Assembly: GCF_000247815.1 (NCBI RefSeq) | Contig: NC_021686.1 | Span: 1,777,627 to 1,841,626 of the forward strand | DNA from: Ficedula albicollis | Taxonomy: Eukaryota; Chordata; Aves; Passeriformes; Muscicapidae | DNA: 64,000 bases | Direction of reading: 5' to 3' | Shown here: positions 1 to 12,776 of the stretch, one piece after another | Numbering within the stretch: position 1 is the first letter of the stretch | Layout of the letters: each line of letters opens with the position of its first letter | Translations under genes and position numbers: made by a program | Notes under the pieces: generated by a model | Database searches by the model: none | What the model was told of the DNA's origin: nothing | Seen by the model: only the letters and a program-made list of their open reading frames with translations

Positions 1-989
1 GCATTCCCAGTCTTTCCCTGGTGACAGAAATACTGTCCATGGCTCCCATGGAACCCACCATGCACAGGCATGCAAAGGGCAGGGAATGCTCTCCTTGTCT
101 GCCAGCCCCCAGGGCTGCTGCATCCCACAAACCTGGGGTTCTTCAGCTTTCTGTGCTTTCTGGCACTGACCCCCTGGAGAACACTGCTTTTGACCTGAGG
201 CCTTGGAGAAGGCTCCTAAATTTGAGTGATGGAGTTAAAATAATGGGTGTGAGGTGAAATAGAAGTGTGTGCTTTCACATGGTAAAGGGTTTTAAATTAG
301 AGGGTTTTATAATATAGTACTATATATATGTATAATATATATATACAATATAGTAATGTAATATAGTAATGTAATATAGTAATGGAATATAGTAATGGAA
401 TATAGTAATAGGCATGGGACAAGATGGGGGATTTTGGGTGGTGTCTCTTTTGGGGTTCATCTTCCCCATGGGTTTCAGGTTGTAATTTCTGGTTGGTCAG
501 TCAGTGTCACACTGAGGGTGACACTGAGAGAAGTTAGTTATTGGGTTAAAAGGATAAATAATATAGGTGTTAATTCCCTGTTGGATTCTTTAGCTTTAAG
601 AGACCCTGTAGCAGCTGGACCCATCTCCATTTTGCTCACTTCTGGCAGGTGGCTGGAAGTGCTGCTGAATTTTCTGTACTTTTGATAAGATTAAACAACC
701 AACCGAGCCCGAGCACGAGAAAATCCCTTTCCTTCGTGTATTTGTTAATCCTGGCTCTGAGTGAAGGCAGAAGAGCCTGAGACAAAGCCCTAATGCAGTG
801 GTGCAAAATCCCAGTGCTGTTACACAGTGCCTGCTTTAAAGGCACCTCCTGCTCACCCTCCAGCACCTGCAGAAACTCAGCCCCTTTCCCCACCCGCTCT
901 CCCCCAGCGCAGAGCCAGGGACAAGCTGTGCCACACAAGGAGAGCCTTCCCTGGCAGAACACCATCCCCATGGCCATGCACATGGTTAC
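1..989. other. RAB11FIP3: Intron sequence at left edge
   Basis: This is the intron following the cassette exon. It is non-coding apart from chance open frames. Apart from the AT-rich microsatellite-like stretch near 310-410 I see no recognisable element. Confidence 0.7.
310..410. repeat. AT-rich satellite-like stretch (AATATAGTAATG type)
   Basis: A TA-dinucleotide stretch is followed by about five copies of a roughly 13-bp unit (variants of TAATGTAATATAG and TAATGGAATATAG). It is intronic and probably unstable in length. Confidence 0.85.
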
Positions 990-1124
990 CTATTCATCTC
1001 TAGATCATTCAGGCGAGCAGAAAGATCCTCCAGGCGGTTGATTTGTTTGTGGCACTGGCTACAGTAAAACTCAAAAGTTTCATCTGCCAGAATGCTGTGC
1101 AGTTTCGCAGCCAGCGGATTGGTG
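990..1124 (-). CDS. RAB11FIP3: RAB11FIP3 cassette exon with CxxC motif
   Basis: This 135-bp exon reads TNPLAAKLHSILADETFEFY, then CSQCHKQINRLEDLSARLND and LEMN, with split codons at both ends. The acceptor is CTCTCTAG|CACC and the donor is AATAG|GTAACC. Both phases are 2, so inclusion or skipping leaves the frame intact. The YCSQC-KQIN-L-DL--RL pattern resembles a segment I recall from FIP4 (YCSQC-KKINLL-DLEARL). As I recall it, the common human FIP3 isoform goes directly from the previous exon to a later one, so this is likely an alternatively used cassette. The two cysteines four residues apart, followed by His, could bind metal, but that is speculation. It is the last exon before the left window edge. 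Confidence 0.87.
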
Positions 1125-1689
1125 CTAGAGAGATCACAAGGGTCATGTCAGCAGCACACAAGGCACAGGGAGCAGCTGCAGCCCTGGCTTCCACAAGCTG
1201 AGGGTCCCTCAAGGTAGGGGGGATTTTTTTGGTGGGAGGTAGGAAATTTGAATTAAAAAGTTAAGGCAGGCTGGGTCGCCTCCCACCATCATTTTCGAAG
1301 TCAAATTCAAGCAAATATGGAGTTGTTTATAGTAATATATGGATCATTTCTGATTTTGAATGGTTTATAACAATATGTAGATAATTGATAATTTGTAATT
1401 GCTCAGTAGAATTTATATAGTTTAAACTATAGTTTATAGAAGTTACACTTCTATCACTCTCCTTCCAGAGACTCCCAGCAGTTGAGCTTGGCCCACATTT
1501 CCAATCTCAATCCCTAAGAGCCCAGGGCAGCTGAGGTAAGTGCTTCCCACAAACCTGCACCACTGCAAAGTTCATTTTCCAACAGAATTTTCCAGGCAAT
1601 CTGTCCCAGGAGGCTCCTGGTTTGCCTCAGTAGGAGCAGAATGAACTTGCACGCTGCAGAACTGGGTGCTGGGAGCCAGGGCTTAATCT

Positions 1690-1915
1690 AAGGGAGGCTT
1701 AGGTTGGATTTTAGGAAAAGGGGCTGGCAGAGGGTGCTGGCACTGCCCAGGCTCCCCAGGGAATGGGCACAGCCCCAAGGCTGGAGAGCTCCAGGAGTGT
1801 TTGGACACCAGGGATGCTCAGGTGGGATTGTTCAGGTGTCTGTGCAGGGTCAGGGGTTGGAGTCATGATCCTGGTGGGTCTATTCCCACTCAGGATATTG
1901 TGGGATTCTATGACC
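1690..1915 (+). mobile_element. CR1 fragment, 3' end
   Basis: The order of CR1 3' landmarks is present: AGGTTGGATTTTAGG, a GGCACTGCCCAGG-type block, and a terminal GTGGGATTCTATGA. It is diverged, so an old insertion. Confidence 0.75.
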
Positions 1916-3484
1916 CTTTGGTCAGTGTCCCATTTTCCAATGGCATTCTTTAAAAGCAGAGCAGCTGTGCTGCTGCAGACCTGCCTTGGTAATGCACAGA
2001 GTCAGATTTTCACTGCAAACAACTTTTAAGCCAAGATTAAATGCTCAGGTACAGTTTAACCCCTCTCTCCTGCAAAGCAAAGCCCAGAGGAGCCAAGCAG
2101 CAGTGCTGAGCTCCTGAAGGGAATATAATTTGGGAAGGGGCATGGGGGTCTGTGGGGCTTTCACAGCTTGGGAAGCTGGGAGACACTTCCTGATTTGGGC
2201 AGGACAGAGGGGCTTCTGAACAACAAATGGTTTGTGTTAATTTGGGGCCAGATTCCACAAATCCTGCCTGTAGGAAAATGTGCTTCTGGAAGCCACGGAT
2301 GTGAATCAAAGAAAGGTTAAATAGTGAAAAACTCAAGCAGTTCAGTAAGAGAGACAGGTAAAGGTGTGAGCAAACACAAGCAAGATAAACCCAGAGGCAC
2401 TGGAAGGGGCAGTGAATCCCTGGGCACAGAAACCCACCAGCAGCTCCTGGCCTGGGGCATGTGCAGAGCTGGGACACCCCAGGGTCCCCTGGCTCAGCCC
2501 CCACCCCAGGGTCAGCCCTGGAGCCTGTGCTGTCTGTACAGTATTTCCCAGCCTCCTCAGACAGGCTGGACACCAGCAAATGCCAAATTATCATCCTTTC
2601 CCATTCCTGGAAAAAAAAAATTCAACAGAAAACCATTTCCCCTAGCCCTGAGGGCAGGTGTGGCCTCAGATAACCTTTTCCCAGCAGCAGACAGGTGGGT
2701 GGCTCAGGGTTTGTGCAAGGAAGAGGTGACAGCAGCTGTGTGGCACCTGGGGGAAGAGATTTCCCTTTCCTGGGTGCTCTTGGGAGCATTCCCTTCCCAG
2801 GTGGGAACCCAAATTTAAGCAGCATTAATCAAAATGAGAAGAGGAGTGTGGAGGAGAAGCCCCAGGGCAGCCTGGCAGCTCCTGGGCTGGGTGCAGCTCC
2901 TGCTGGCCTGCGGCTGCCCTGGCCCCCTGCCCGTGCAGTGGGTGAGAGCTCAGCCCTGGGGTGCCCCCACCCACTCCAGGATCCTGATGGGTCCCTTCCA
3001 GCTCAGCAGATTCTGTGCTTCTACAATACAGAGCCTTCCTGTGCCTCCCTGCATCTCCTGGAGCAACGTTTGTCTTCCACAGGTCCTCGGTGCTTCCTGC
3101 TGGCTGGGATGGGCACAGGAGCTTTTCCCTCTATTTCCCACCAAGAGCTGCAGAGAGGCTTTTCCTACTGGATGGATGTGCAAGGGAAGACTCAAGAGGA
3201 GGGATCACAAACAAACATACAAGGACTGGGCAGGGAAGCACTGAACCCCACGGTGCTCCCTGAAGGCTCTCAGGGTTTGTGTTCATCTTCTGGAGTTGTG
3301 GCAGGAGAATTCCTAGAAATTATTCCCATTTAGAGACTCCTGTAGCATGGAAAGGGTCTGTGGTGATGGAGACCTTTACAAATGATGCTGTTCTTTGTAT
3401 TTAAAATACAACCAAAAAAGCCATTCAGCCTGAACCAGGGACAGCCTGTGGGGTCCCTTCATGTGTGTTTAAACACACTGGGGC

Positions 3485-3770
3485 TGCTCAGGAATGGAAT
3501 GATTTGGGTGGGAAGGGACATTAGAGCCCATCCAGTGCCACCCCTGCCATGTCCAGGGACACCTCCCACTGTCCCAGGCTGCTCCAACCCCATCCAGCCT
3601 GGCCTTGGGCACTGCCAGGGGTCCAGGGGCAGCCTCAGCTGCTCTGGGCACCCTGTGCCAGGGCCTGCCCACCCTCCCAGGGAACAATTCCTGCCCAATA
3701 TCCCATCCAGCCCTGCCCTCTGGCAGTGGGAGCCATTCCCTGTGCCCTGTCCCTTCCTATCCAAGGTCAG
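3485..3770 (-). mobile_element. CR1 fragment, 3' end, reverse orientation
   Basis: It starts with GGAATGATTTGGGTGGGAAG and continues through the CTCCCACTGTCCCAGG and TGGCCTTGGGCACTGCC blocks into AACAATTCCTGCCC and beyond. There is no poly-G interruption, so it is a useful local reference for the interrupted copies of the same orientation. Confidence 0.88.
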
Positions 3771-5230
3771 AAGAGCTGCACAGACTCAGGTAATGTTTAG
3801 GGAAGGACTTCACACACAGCAATCATCCAGGAGGAGGCCAGACCTGAGAGGCATGAGGAAATCCTCCAGCTCCAAGAGCCCCACATTCCTGACTCCAGAG
3901 GTTTTGCAGGGTTTATCTCCAGCCTGCCTCCCCAGCAAGCCCCAGCAGAGAGTCTCCAGCACAAACCACCACAACCTGTGTGGCCACGTGCCCAGAGAGC
4001 CCCTCCCAGCACAGGGAAGATGGGATAAGGTGTGGATCAGGTCCAGAGACAGAGCAGGAGGGATGGTGCCCTGGCAGAGCAAGACTGGAACACTGGGAGC
4101 GTGGGCAAACTGGGAGCTCTGGCCTGATGCTAAAGAAAAAGTTTAAATGATTGAAAAGCTCCTTTAGCTGGGTATTTTCTTGCCAGGGGACTTCTGGATG
4201 AGGCTGCCAGCTCATCCTCAAGGGAAAATGAACACCAAGACTGGTTTTGAACCAGAGTTCTTCCTATGCCACAGCAGCAGCACAGCCAGCCCTACACTCC
4301 TGCACAGAGCAAGCCAAGGACAGGCACGGATCAGAGACTGTGCCCTTCCCACTGCAGGATATCCCAGGAAAAGGTTGGGAATTCTTTACAGCAGCTCTCC
4401 TATTTGCAATTAACACCTCCAACATTGCTGCTGCACCAGCCAAAAAGAAATGAGCCCTGACCTGCTTTTCCCTGCCAGCCCTGTGCAACCAGATTTGTCC
4501 AAACTCTGTGAAGGAGTTTGGGAAGCTGGGAGAACACAGGAAGACAGGAAAAAAAGAAGTTTTGAGAAGTTTACATGGCTGCAGAAAGGCACAAATGTGT
4601 CATTCCAAAAAGAAAGAAGTGTATTTTTGTCTTTAGCATGGGTATGTGGCTGGCAGGGATCACACTTCCAATGGAGGAACACATTCCCAGTGTTACCTGT
4701 CATCCCAGACACTTTTTGGGCTGCAGCACTGGATGATATTCCAGTTTGTATTTGTTTTCTTTAGAAAATAAGTATTGATGGGGTTTGTACCACCATACCA
4801 GCTCCTCAGCCCACCACACTCACGCTGGAAAATGGATTTTTTCCTGGTTTCATACCCTAAAGCAAGGAGGAAATGCTACAATCTGCATTCTGTTCTACAC
4901 ATCCTAGAGAAGGAATGCTGCTGCAGCTGTGCAAATCCAACCAAACACTGCATCAAAACCCGAAATAACAGAAGAGAAAGAAAAAGATAAGAGTCATCCT
5001 GCAGGATCAGGGGTAAAGCTGCAGGTGGTTTTCTCTCCTGGGAGGTTCATCCCTAACAGGAGTGGGAATGTGACACTGGAAATGCAGACAGCTCTTCCAC
5101 CTTCTGCTGGGTGTCAGCAGGGAAAGGAAAGGGGAGGAATTCCACTTCCAAGCCCACGATCCCAGAGTTTGCCAGACCCCCTGTCTGGCAAACCCCAAGG
5201 CAGAGAAGCGGCCCCAGGGCTGGGCATTAC

Positions 5231-5404
5231 CTGGGAGAGAGGAAGGAGGAGCTGCCAAAGCTGCTCTCCCCATTACAGAGCGGCTCTGGGAACAGGTCGG
5301 CCTCGTGCCCCTCCCCGTAGTCCTCGAAGTGCTCCTCCCCGCTGATGACGGTAACGATGGAGGGGCTGAGCTCAGAGCCCAGGGCCAGCTCGTGGGGGTG
5401 GGAC
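5231..5404 (-). CDS. RAB11FIP3: RAB11FIP3 exon with EEHFEDYGEG motif
   Basis: This 174-bp exon is phase 2 on both sides and encodes SHPHELALGSELSPSIVTVI, then SGEEHFEDYGEGHEADLFPE and PLCNGESSFGSSSFLSP. The EEHFEDYGEG core with a downstream LCNG is characteristic of FIP3; FIP4 has a related EEQFEDYGEG. The acceptor is CCCACAG|GTCCC and the donor is CCCAG|GTAATG. The last two bases (AG) combine with C of the next exon to give Ser. Because the length is a multiple of three with equal phases, skipping would keep the frame, but the conservation argues that it is normally included. Confidence 0.94.
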
Positions 5405-5909
5405 CTGTGGGACAGACAGGCACAGGTTAGAGGGGGGTGCATGCCGGACGTCCTTGCAGGAGTGTTGGGTTTCTGTGGACAGCACTTAGCAGGGGAATTG
5501 CTGCTGGAAGTTTCCCCCATGTCCAGCAGAGCCCGTCCCTGGTGGCTCCAAGATGGACTCGCTGCTGGCTGAGGTTGGGCTCACCAGGAATGGGGAACAG
5601 ATTTGAGGGAAAACACAAAAAAAGTGATGGGGCAGCTGCACTGAGTGCAGAGAGCAGTGGGGTGAGAACGCTGGAGAGGAACAGCTCTGCAGGGCAGGGC
5701 AGGAGAGGGGTGAGAGCTGCTCTGGGCATGGAGCTGAGACCGCCCCGAGAATCCTGGCACGACCCTGAGCTTCTGTGGGGACACAGCTGTGTCCCTGCAG
5801 CCCGTGGAGGGCAGGGAGGGGCAGAGATGAAGCTGCAGCCCCTGGAGGAGCCCAGGCCTGGAGCAGAGGGGGCCTGAGAGGGGCTGTGAGCTCCTGGGAA
5901 GCTGTGCTG

Positions 5910-6963
5910 GGACAGGGTCCTGGCAGGGACCTGTGGAGCCATGGAGAGAGGAGCCCACATTGGAGCAGGGTCCTGGCAGGGACCTGGACAGATCAGGATC
6001 CATGGAGAGAGGAGCCCACTCTAGACCTGGACGGATCAGGATCCATGGAGAGAGGAGCCCACTCTGGGACAGGGTCCTGGCAGGGATCAGGGTCCATGGA
6101 GAGAGGAGCCCACATTGGGACAGGGTCCTGGCAAGGACCTGGAGGGATCAGGGTCCATGGAGAGAGGAGCCCACATTGGGACAGGGTCCTGGCAAGGACC
6201 TGGAGGGATCAGGGTCCATGGAGAGAGGAGCCCACATTGGGACAGGGTCCTGGCAAGGACCTGGAGGGATCAGGGTCCATGGAGAGAAGGAGCCCACTCT
6301 GGGACAGGGTCCTGGCTGGGACCTGTGGAGCCATGGAGAGAGGAGCCCACTCTGGGACAGGGTCCTGGCAGGGATCAGGGTCCATGGAGAGAGGAGCCCA
6401 CATTGGGACAGGGTCCTGGCAAGGACCTGGAGGGATCAGGGTCCATGGAGAGAGGAGCCCACATTGGGACAGGGTCCTGGCAAGGACCTGGAGGGATCAG
6501 GGTCCATGGAGAGAGGAGCCCACATTGGGACAGGGTCCTGGCAAGGACCTGGAGGGATCAGGGTCCATGGAGAGAGGAGCCCACATTGGGACAGGGTCCT
6601 GGCAAGGACCTGGAGGGATCAGGGTCCATGGAGAGAGGAGCCCACATTGGGACAGGGTCCTGGCAAGGACCTGGAGGGATCAGGGTCCATGGAGAGAGGA
6701 GCCCACATTGGGACAGGGTCCTGGCAAGGACCTGGAGGGATCAGGGTCCATGGAGAGAGGAGCCCACATTGGGACAGGGTCCTGGCAAGGACCTGGAGGG
6801 ATCAGGGTCCATGGAGAGAGGAGCCCACATTGGGACAGGGTCCTGGCAAGGACCTGGAGGGATCAGGGTCCATGGAGAGAGGAGCCCACATTGGGACAGG
6901 GTCCTGGCAAGGACCTGGAGGGATCAGGGTCCATGGAGAGAGGAGCCCATGCTGGAGCAGGGT
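5910..6963. repeat. 61-bp minisatellite (about 17 copies)
   Basis: The unit begins GGGACAGGGTCCTGGCAAGG and ends GAGGAGCCCACATT. In the core (about 6115-6950) the copies are almost identical; at the left end several units are shortened or altered. Because 61 is not a multiple of three, the open frame is read in all three phases, which explains three overlapping long plus-strand open frames here. The strand is G-rich. I see no start-site or splice context that would make it coding. Confidence 0.95.
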
Positions 6964-8154
6964 CCTGGTGGGATTTGTGAGCCTGTGGGCTCACAAACCA
7001 CACACACTGTGCCTGAAGGAGTGACCCCACGGAAGAGTGACACACAGGGCAGCAGTTCCTGGGGAATCATTGCCCATGGGATGGACTCTGGTTGGAAAGG
7101 CTCATGGAGAGCTGTCTCCTGTGCAAGGGATCCCACAGTGGGGCAGGGGAAGGGCTCTGACTCCTCTCCCTGATCAGTGGCTAGAAGGAACAATATGTGA
7201 TGAACTGACCATAACCCCCACTCCCATCTCCCTGTGTCACTGGGGAAAGGAGGGGGAACTGGGAAGAAGGGATGATGGGGGGGTGAAGGTGTTTTTAAGG
7301 TCTGATTTTACTTCTCATTATCCTGCTCTGATTTTGTCAATGATAAATTCAATCAATATCCTCAATTCCAGTCTGTTTTGCCCGTGATGGCATTTGATGA
7401 GTGATTTCTCCTTGTCCTTATCTCAACTCATTTGTTATATTCTCTTCTCCTGTCCATCTGTGGAGGGCAGGGATGGAGCAACTTTGGTTCCTTGGTGTCC
7501 AGCCCACCAGGTGATGTGTCCCATTTTGGCAGAGCAGGACAGGATACCAACAGCCCAGGCACCACTGGAAACTTCATGGTGCTTTTTTTTACCCCAATAA
7601 ACCAAGTTTTTCCATTGGCAGCTGCAACATAGGATTTGGGGGCACTCAGACTTGCAGGACAGTGGCTGGGGCTGGTGAGAAGCCCTTGTGCTCAACTCAA
7701 ATACCAATTTCTGTAACTGGCATGGCAGAGATAGAGCTGGGCATGCCCCAGCCCCATCCTAAATGCTGTGTGCCCCATGGCAGCCCGTGCCAGGCTCACA
7801 CTTGCTTGTTGCTGCCTAATAATCCTCCCAAGGGCCTGGGCTTTAACCCCATCACCCTGGGGGATTGCTGTTGGGGAAGGGGTGGGTTCAGGCAGCTGGG
7901 ACAGACCCCCACAAGACAAAGGAGCCCTTCCCCTGCTCCTGCTGGGAAAATGCTGTGTGTGCCAATCCTGCAGTGGGGAATGCTGCTCCATCTGTTTTTA
8001 ACAGCAGATCCTGAAGGCTGCAGCGTGCTAAAGCCCAGTGCAAAGCCTGAACACACCCAGCACAACCCCTGGGATGCTCCTTGCTCCTGAGGGGACACAG
8101 CTCAGCACAGTCACTGTCCCTGGAAGAGTCTTTCCATTGCATGGAGCCACAGAA

Positions 8155-8274
8155 TGAAGTGGTTTGGGCTGAAAGGACCTTAAAGCTCATCTCATTCCAC
8201 CCCTGCCATGGGCAGGGACACCTCCCACTGCCCCAGGCTGCTCCAAACCCCAATGTCCAGCCTGGCCTTGGGCA

Positions 8275-8366
<92 letters not shown>

Positions 8367-8440
8367 TGGCCCTGGGCACTGCCAGGGATCCAGGGGCAGC
8401 CACAGCTGCTCTGGGCACCCTGTGCCAGGGCCTGCCCACC
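8155..8440 (-). mobile_element. CR1 copy interrupted by 89 G
   Basis: It begins GAATGAAGTGGTTTGGGCTG and reads normally up to TGGCCTTGGGCAC. After the G run it restarts at CCTGGCCCTGGGCACTGCC. The bases before and after the run represent the same CR1 position, so nothing is missing and the G tract lies in a short repeated overlap. Confidence 0.9.
8276..8364 (+). repeat. Poly-G run, 89 nt
   Basis: It is uninterrupted G inside the CR1 copy at 8155-8440. The left flank ends GGCAC and the right flank starts CCTGGCCC. Confidence 0.97.
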
Positions 8441-9534
8441 AAGCCAAGCCCTCTTTCCTGCACAGGACTATGGAAGATTGCAAATTAAGCTGGAGAAAAG
8501 GCAGGAGGGATTCACAACAACTGGGCCATGAGCCACAGATCTGTGTTTTGGGGGGTTTAACAACACTCTGCTCTGCAAAATTCTACACTAAAAATAATAA
8601 CACTATTGCCTTATTACAGAAATTGGTATTGGCTAGGCCCTTATCTCCATGCACTTACTAGGAGAGAGAAATGTGGTATGAGCAGATTGCTGGACTAAAC
8701 CAGAAAGAAAAAAAGATTACAGATAAGCCATTTATGACAAAAACCTGCTCCATCTGAAGGATTTTCCCTTATCCTGCTAATAAAAACATGTCAGCCCTCC
8801 AGATCTCTATTTAACCACAAATAAATCCAGCCCAGCTTGTGGACATCTGCACATCCCCCTCGTGCCCTTGAGAAGCACCAATATTCCACAGTGGGATCCA
8901 TCCCTGTGGTGAGTCAGACCCTCACCAAAAGCAGCGGAAATCTCTCCAGGAATAGAAGCCAGGGGGTGGAATTGTTAATTCAGAAGCAAAACTCAAGCCC
9001 AGAAGCTCTAAATTTGGGGCTGTGGTTTGATAAGCACTGTACAGAAGCAGATCTGATCAGGCACCTGGAAACCCTCAACCTGGTGCTTTGGGCAGTACAT
9101 TTTATTTCCTATTCCCATCTTGAGGCTCAGGCAGTTTCAGGATCAAGAGTCCAACTAATCTTTACTACACACAGCCTAAACAACCTTTAAGCTCAAACCA
9201 TTTCAGGTATGCTGAGCTCTGAGAGCTCCTGAGAAGTGATGCTGAAGCTCTGATTCAGCCCAGCAGCTGCACTGGGGGGACTCTACTCCCTGGCTGTCCC
9301 TGGGCACCAGAGGTGTCCTCCTGTGTGGGGTCTGATGGTACCAAAACCAGCCCTCAGCACCCCCAGAGGTTCCCATTTCAAACCTTTCAAATCTATATAT
9401 CTAATTAAGTTTTTGGCTCCCTGGAATCTGCACACATTTAACAATCTGGGAACAGGCCCCACTGTGCTTGGACAGAGCACCCCAAGGACATCCAACTTTC
9501 CTGAGCCCACGCCCGGGGCAGGAGGGAATTCCAC

Positions 9535-10290
<756 letters not shown>

Positions 10291-10819
10291 GCCCTTGGAG
10301 CATCCCCATGGCTCCTCTGGACTCTTCCCAACAAGCCCATCCCTCCTGTCCTGCTGACCCCATACTAGGCAAGCAGCAGGAGCCCTCTGAGCTGACAAAC
10401 CCCGTTTCCCAGAGCAGAGCTCTGTACCTACAGGCAGGTGAGTCCGAAGCAGGCTGCTCTCCCCAGCGGCACGCAGGCTGCCATGACCCCTGCAGGGACC
10501 CTGTGCTGCTGACAGGAGCTCACAGCTGATTATCTCCCAATTTAACTGGCACTGAGCTGGGTGTGCTGCCCAGCTGGATAATCCCATTTCTGCTCTAATC
10601 CACAGCACCCTTTCAGCCCCAGGGGCAGTGCTGTTCCTTGCCTCTCCCAGGCCCCCAGATGGGATTTTGGGGTGGGAGGGAAGCCTGGTGCTCCCAAAAA
10701 ACAGTGGAGCACCAACAGCCTTGTGTTTTGGGACAAAACTCATCCTGTGTGTTCCAGACCTTAAGCAAAGATGATTCCAGAGGTTTTGGTGCAGATTGGT
10801 GTTCTTGGGGCAGTAACCT

Positions 10820-10990
10820 GGCACTGGAACAGATTTTCCAGAGAAGCTGTGGCTGCCCCACTCCTGGATGTGTCCAGGATGGGGCTTGGAGAAACCTGGT
10901 CTAGTGGACGGTGTCCCTGCCCACGGCAGAGGGTGGAATGAGATGAGCTTTAAAATCCCTTCCAGCCCAAACCACTCTGTGATTCTGATC
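10820..10990 (+). mobile_element. CR1 fragment, 3' end
   Basis: The sequence runs from GCACTGGAACAGATTTTCC through GGTGTCCCTGCCCACGG to a terminal CCACTCTGTGATTCTGAT. It is diverged and truncated at its 5' side. Confidence 0.8.
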
Positions 10991-11601
10991 CTAAAGGAGG
11001 CCTTCCCTGCCTTCCAGCATCCCAGTTTCACCCCAAACCCCACTTTTCCTCCAAAAATGGGGTGGGCCCAGGAGCAGTTTCGCTAGCAGCGGCTCAGACC
11101 CGGGGAAGGAGATCTTGGCTCACATTTCTGTGCTCCAGGCAGAGGTTTCAAACCAGTTATTACAGGAGGTGGTTGCACATCAAAGGGCACATGCATGTTT
11201 TTAGGGAAAACAAAAATAGAACGAGTTCCCCTCCTGACTGGAAAATTATATGTTGTGTTTCTGGCTTAAGTGATAGATTAAAAACTGCAAGTCTTTCAGG
11301 TGTTTGGATCACCTGAGAAGTTATTTTAGAGGATCAAGATGCTAATGAGGGTACAGAAGATCTCCCAAGGCAAGCAACGTTTAACTCAAAGAGATTGCCA
11401 GGCTGGGCTCCAAACCAGCCTACACAAAGCAGCCTAATTATTCTCGTTATTCCCCCAGTAGAGCTATTTTGGTTGTTACAAACACAAAGAACAACCCAAG
11501 TTCCAGCAAGACACACTCTGCCCGCTGGATGTGAAGCCCTCAGGCTGTGTCTCACTGCCTGCCCTGCATGGGGGGGTTTGCTCCTGGCTGCTCCCACTCA
11601 C

Positions 11602-11789
11602 CCATGCTCTGGCTCCTCGATGGGATCTGTGAATTCCGAGTGCACGGTGGAGTCGATGGCGCTGTCGGTCTCCACCTCGTCGTGCATCTCGTGCTGCACC
11701 AGGGTGCTGGTGTCCTCATCTGTGAAGGTCTCACACTCACTGTAGGTGCTCTCTGAGCCCATGTAGGCACTGTCAGTCACCTCATTTGC
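11602..11789 (-). CDS. RAB11FIP3: RAB11FIP3 exon with Ser/Glu-rich linker
   Basis: This 188-bp exon encodes 62 residues plus two bases. It begins ANEVTDSAYMGSESTYSEC, continues ETFTDEDTSTLVQHEMHDEV and ends EEPEHG (the last Gly codon is split). It is rich in Ser, Thr, Glu and Asp and has no predicted fold. The start of this stretch is very similar to mammalian FIP3, while the second half (from about QHEMHDEVETDSAID) differs, which suggests looser constraint there. The acceptor has a long T-rich tract ending AACCAG, and the donor is CATGG|GTGAGT. Two bases (GG) carry over into the next exon. Confidence 0.94.
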
Positions 11790-12050
11790 CTGGTTAAAAG
11801 AAAAAAACAAACAAACAAAAAAAAATCACAAGAAGCAAAACAATAAGATCGGCTGCGTGGATTCGTGGCAGAGCGGGACAAAACGCGGATGAAGAAGGAA
11901 TCACCCCAGGCTCAGGCACTGCTCCATGGGCACCACGGGGTGCACCTCAGCCTTTGCAGGGCTTGGGAAGCAGACCACAAAAATAGGGAGTAAATAAGAG
12001 TTGGAGGGAGGTTTTGTTGTGAGCCAGGATGGATTTGGCCAGGGCAGGAA

Positions 12051-12192
12051 GGATTACCCACCACTGACTCAGCAGCAGTGCTGGGGAGTGCTTTCTCCCA
12101 CCCCATTCCAAGAGGACATGGGGATTACCCACCACTGACTCAGCACTCCCCATCACTGCTGCTTTCTCCCACCCCATTCCAAGAGGACATGT
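12051..12192. repeat. Two-copy tandem duplication, period 71 bp
   Basis: Both copies start GGATTACCCACCACTGACTC and end ATTCCAAGAGGACATG. The middle differs, as though part was rearranged. Confidence 0.9.
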
Positions 12193-12610
12193 TATTAATC
12201 TGAATTCCCTGCAAAAAACACCACTCAAAACTCCCAATTAGCCCTTGGAGCACCTTTTTTTTTCCCTGTCTGGTAAAACCTTCCATCCCTCAACAGCAAA
12301 TAAACTGCTTCTAAATCTTCATCACAGCTTTGGATTTGCAGGGACTCAAATCTCCACACTTCAGCTGGAGCAGGATCTGAAATCCATCACTGAGCAGGCT
12401 CTGGGAAAGCAGCAGGGTTTAGGTTTTAAGAGACTGATATGAGCAAGAGCTGTGTTTTCCTCCCAGTTCTGCACCCCCAGGCAGGTGTTCAGCTTCAGTC
12501 CTGCCTGTTTGCTCCACACACAGGCAGGGGCATCAATTCCTTCTGATCCTGATGTCTGGAGAACCATGGCAGCAGCAGCAGCAGAAACACCCCCAAACCC
12601 CCCAAAACCA

Positions 12611-12776
12611 AAAGCTCTTGTTACCCCTCACAGTGCCAGCCCCTTCCCTAAGATTTGGGGATTTCCCCAGCAAGGCTTAGGGCAAATCAAAAACCCAAAG
12701 CTCTTGTTACCCCTCACGGTGCCAGCCCCTTCCCTAAGATTTGGGGATTTCCCCAGCAAGGCTTAGGGCAAATCAA
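12611..12776. repeat. Two-copy tandem duplication, period 86 bp
   Basis: Two copies start AAAGCTCTTGTTACCCCTCA and continue through CTAAGATTTGGGG. They differ at only about one base, so the duplication is recent. Confidence 0.92.

Larger units (their letters stand above)
1125..5230. other. RAB11FIP3: Intron between the EEHFEDYGEG exon and the cassette exon
   Basis: About 4.1 kb of intron. It holds a plus-strand CR1 fragment near 1690-1915 and a minus-strand CR1 fragment near 3485-3770. The remaining open frames (for example around 2695-3333 and 3382-4146) lack any recognised domain and partly cover CR1, so I do not call them genes. Confidence 0.8.

Noticed and set aside
5775..7173. Three overlapping 352-401-codon frames
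   Set aside because: They come from the 61-bp minisatellite read in three phases. There are no exon signals, and the known RAB11FIP3 exons are on the other strand.
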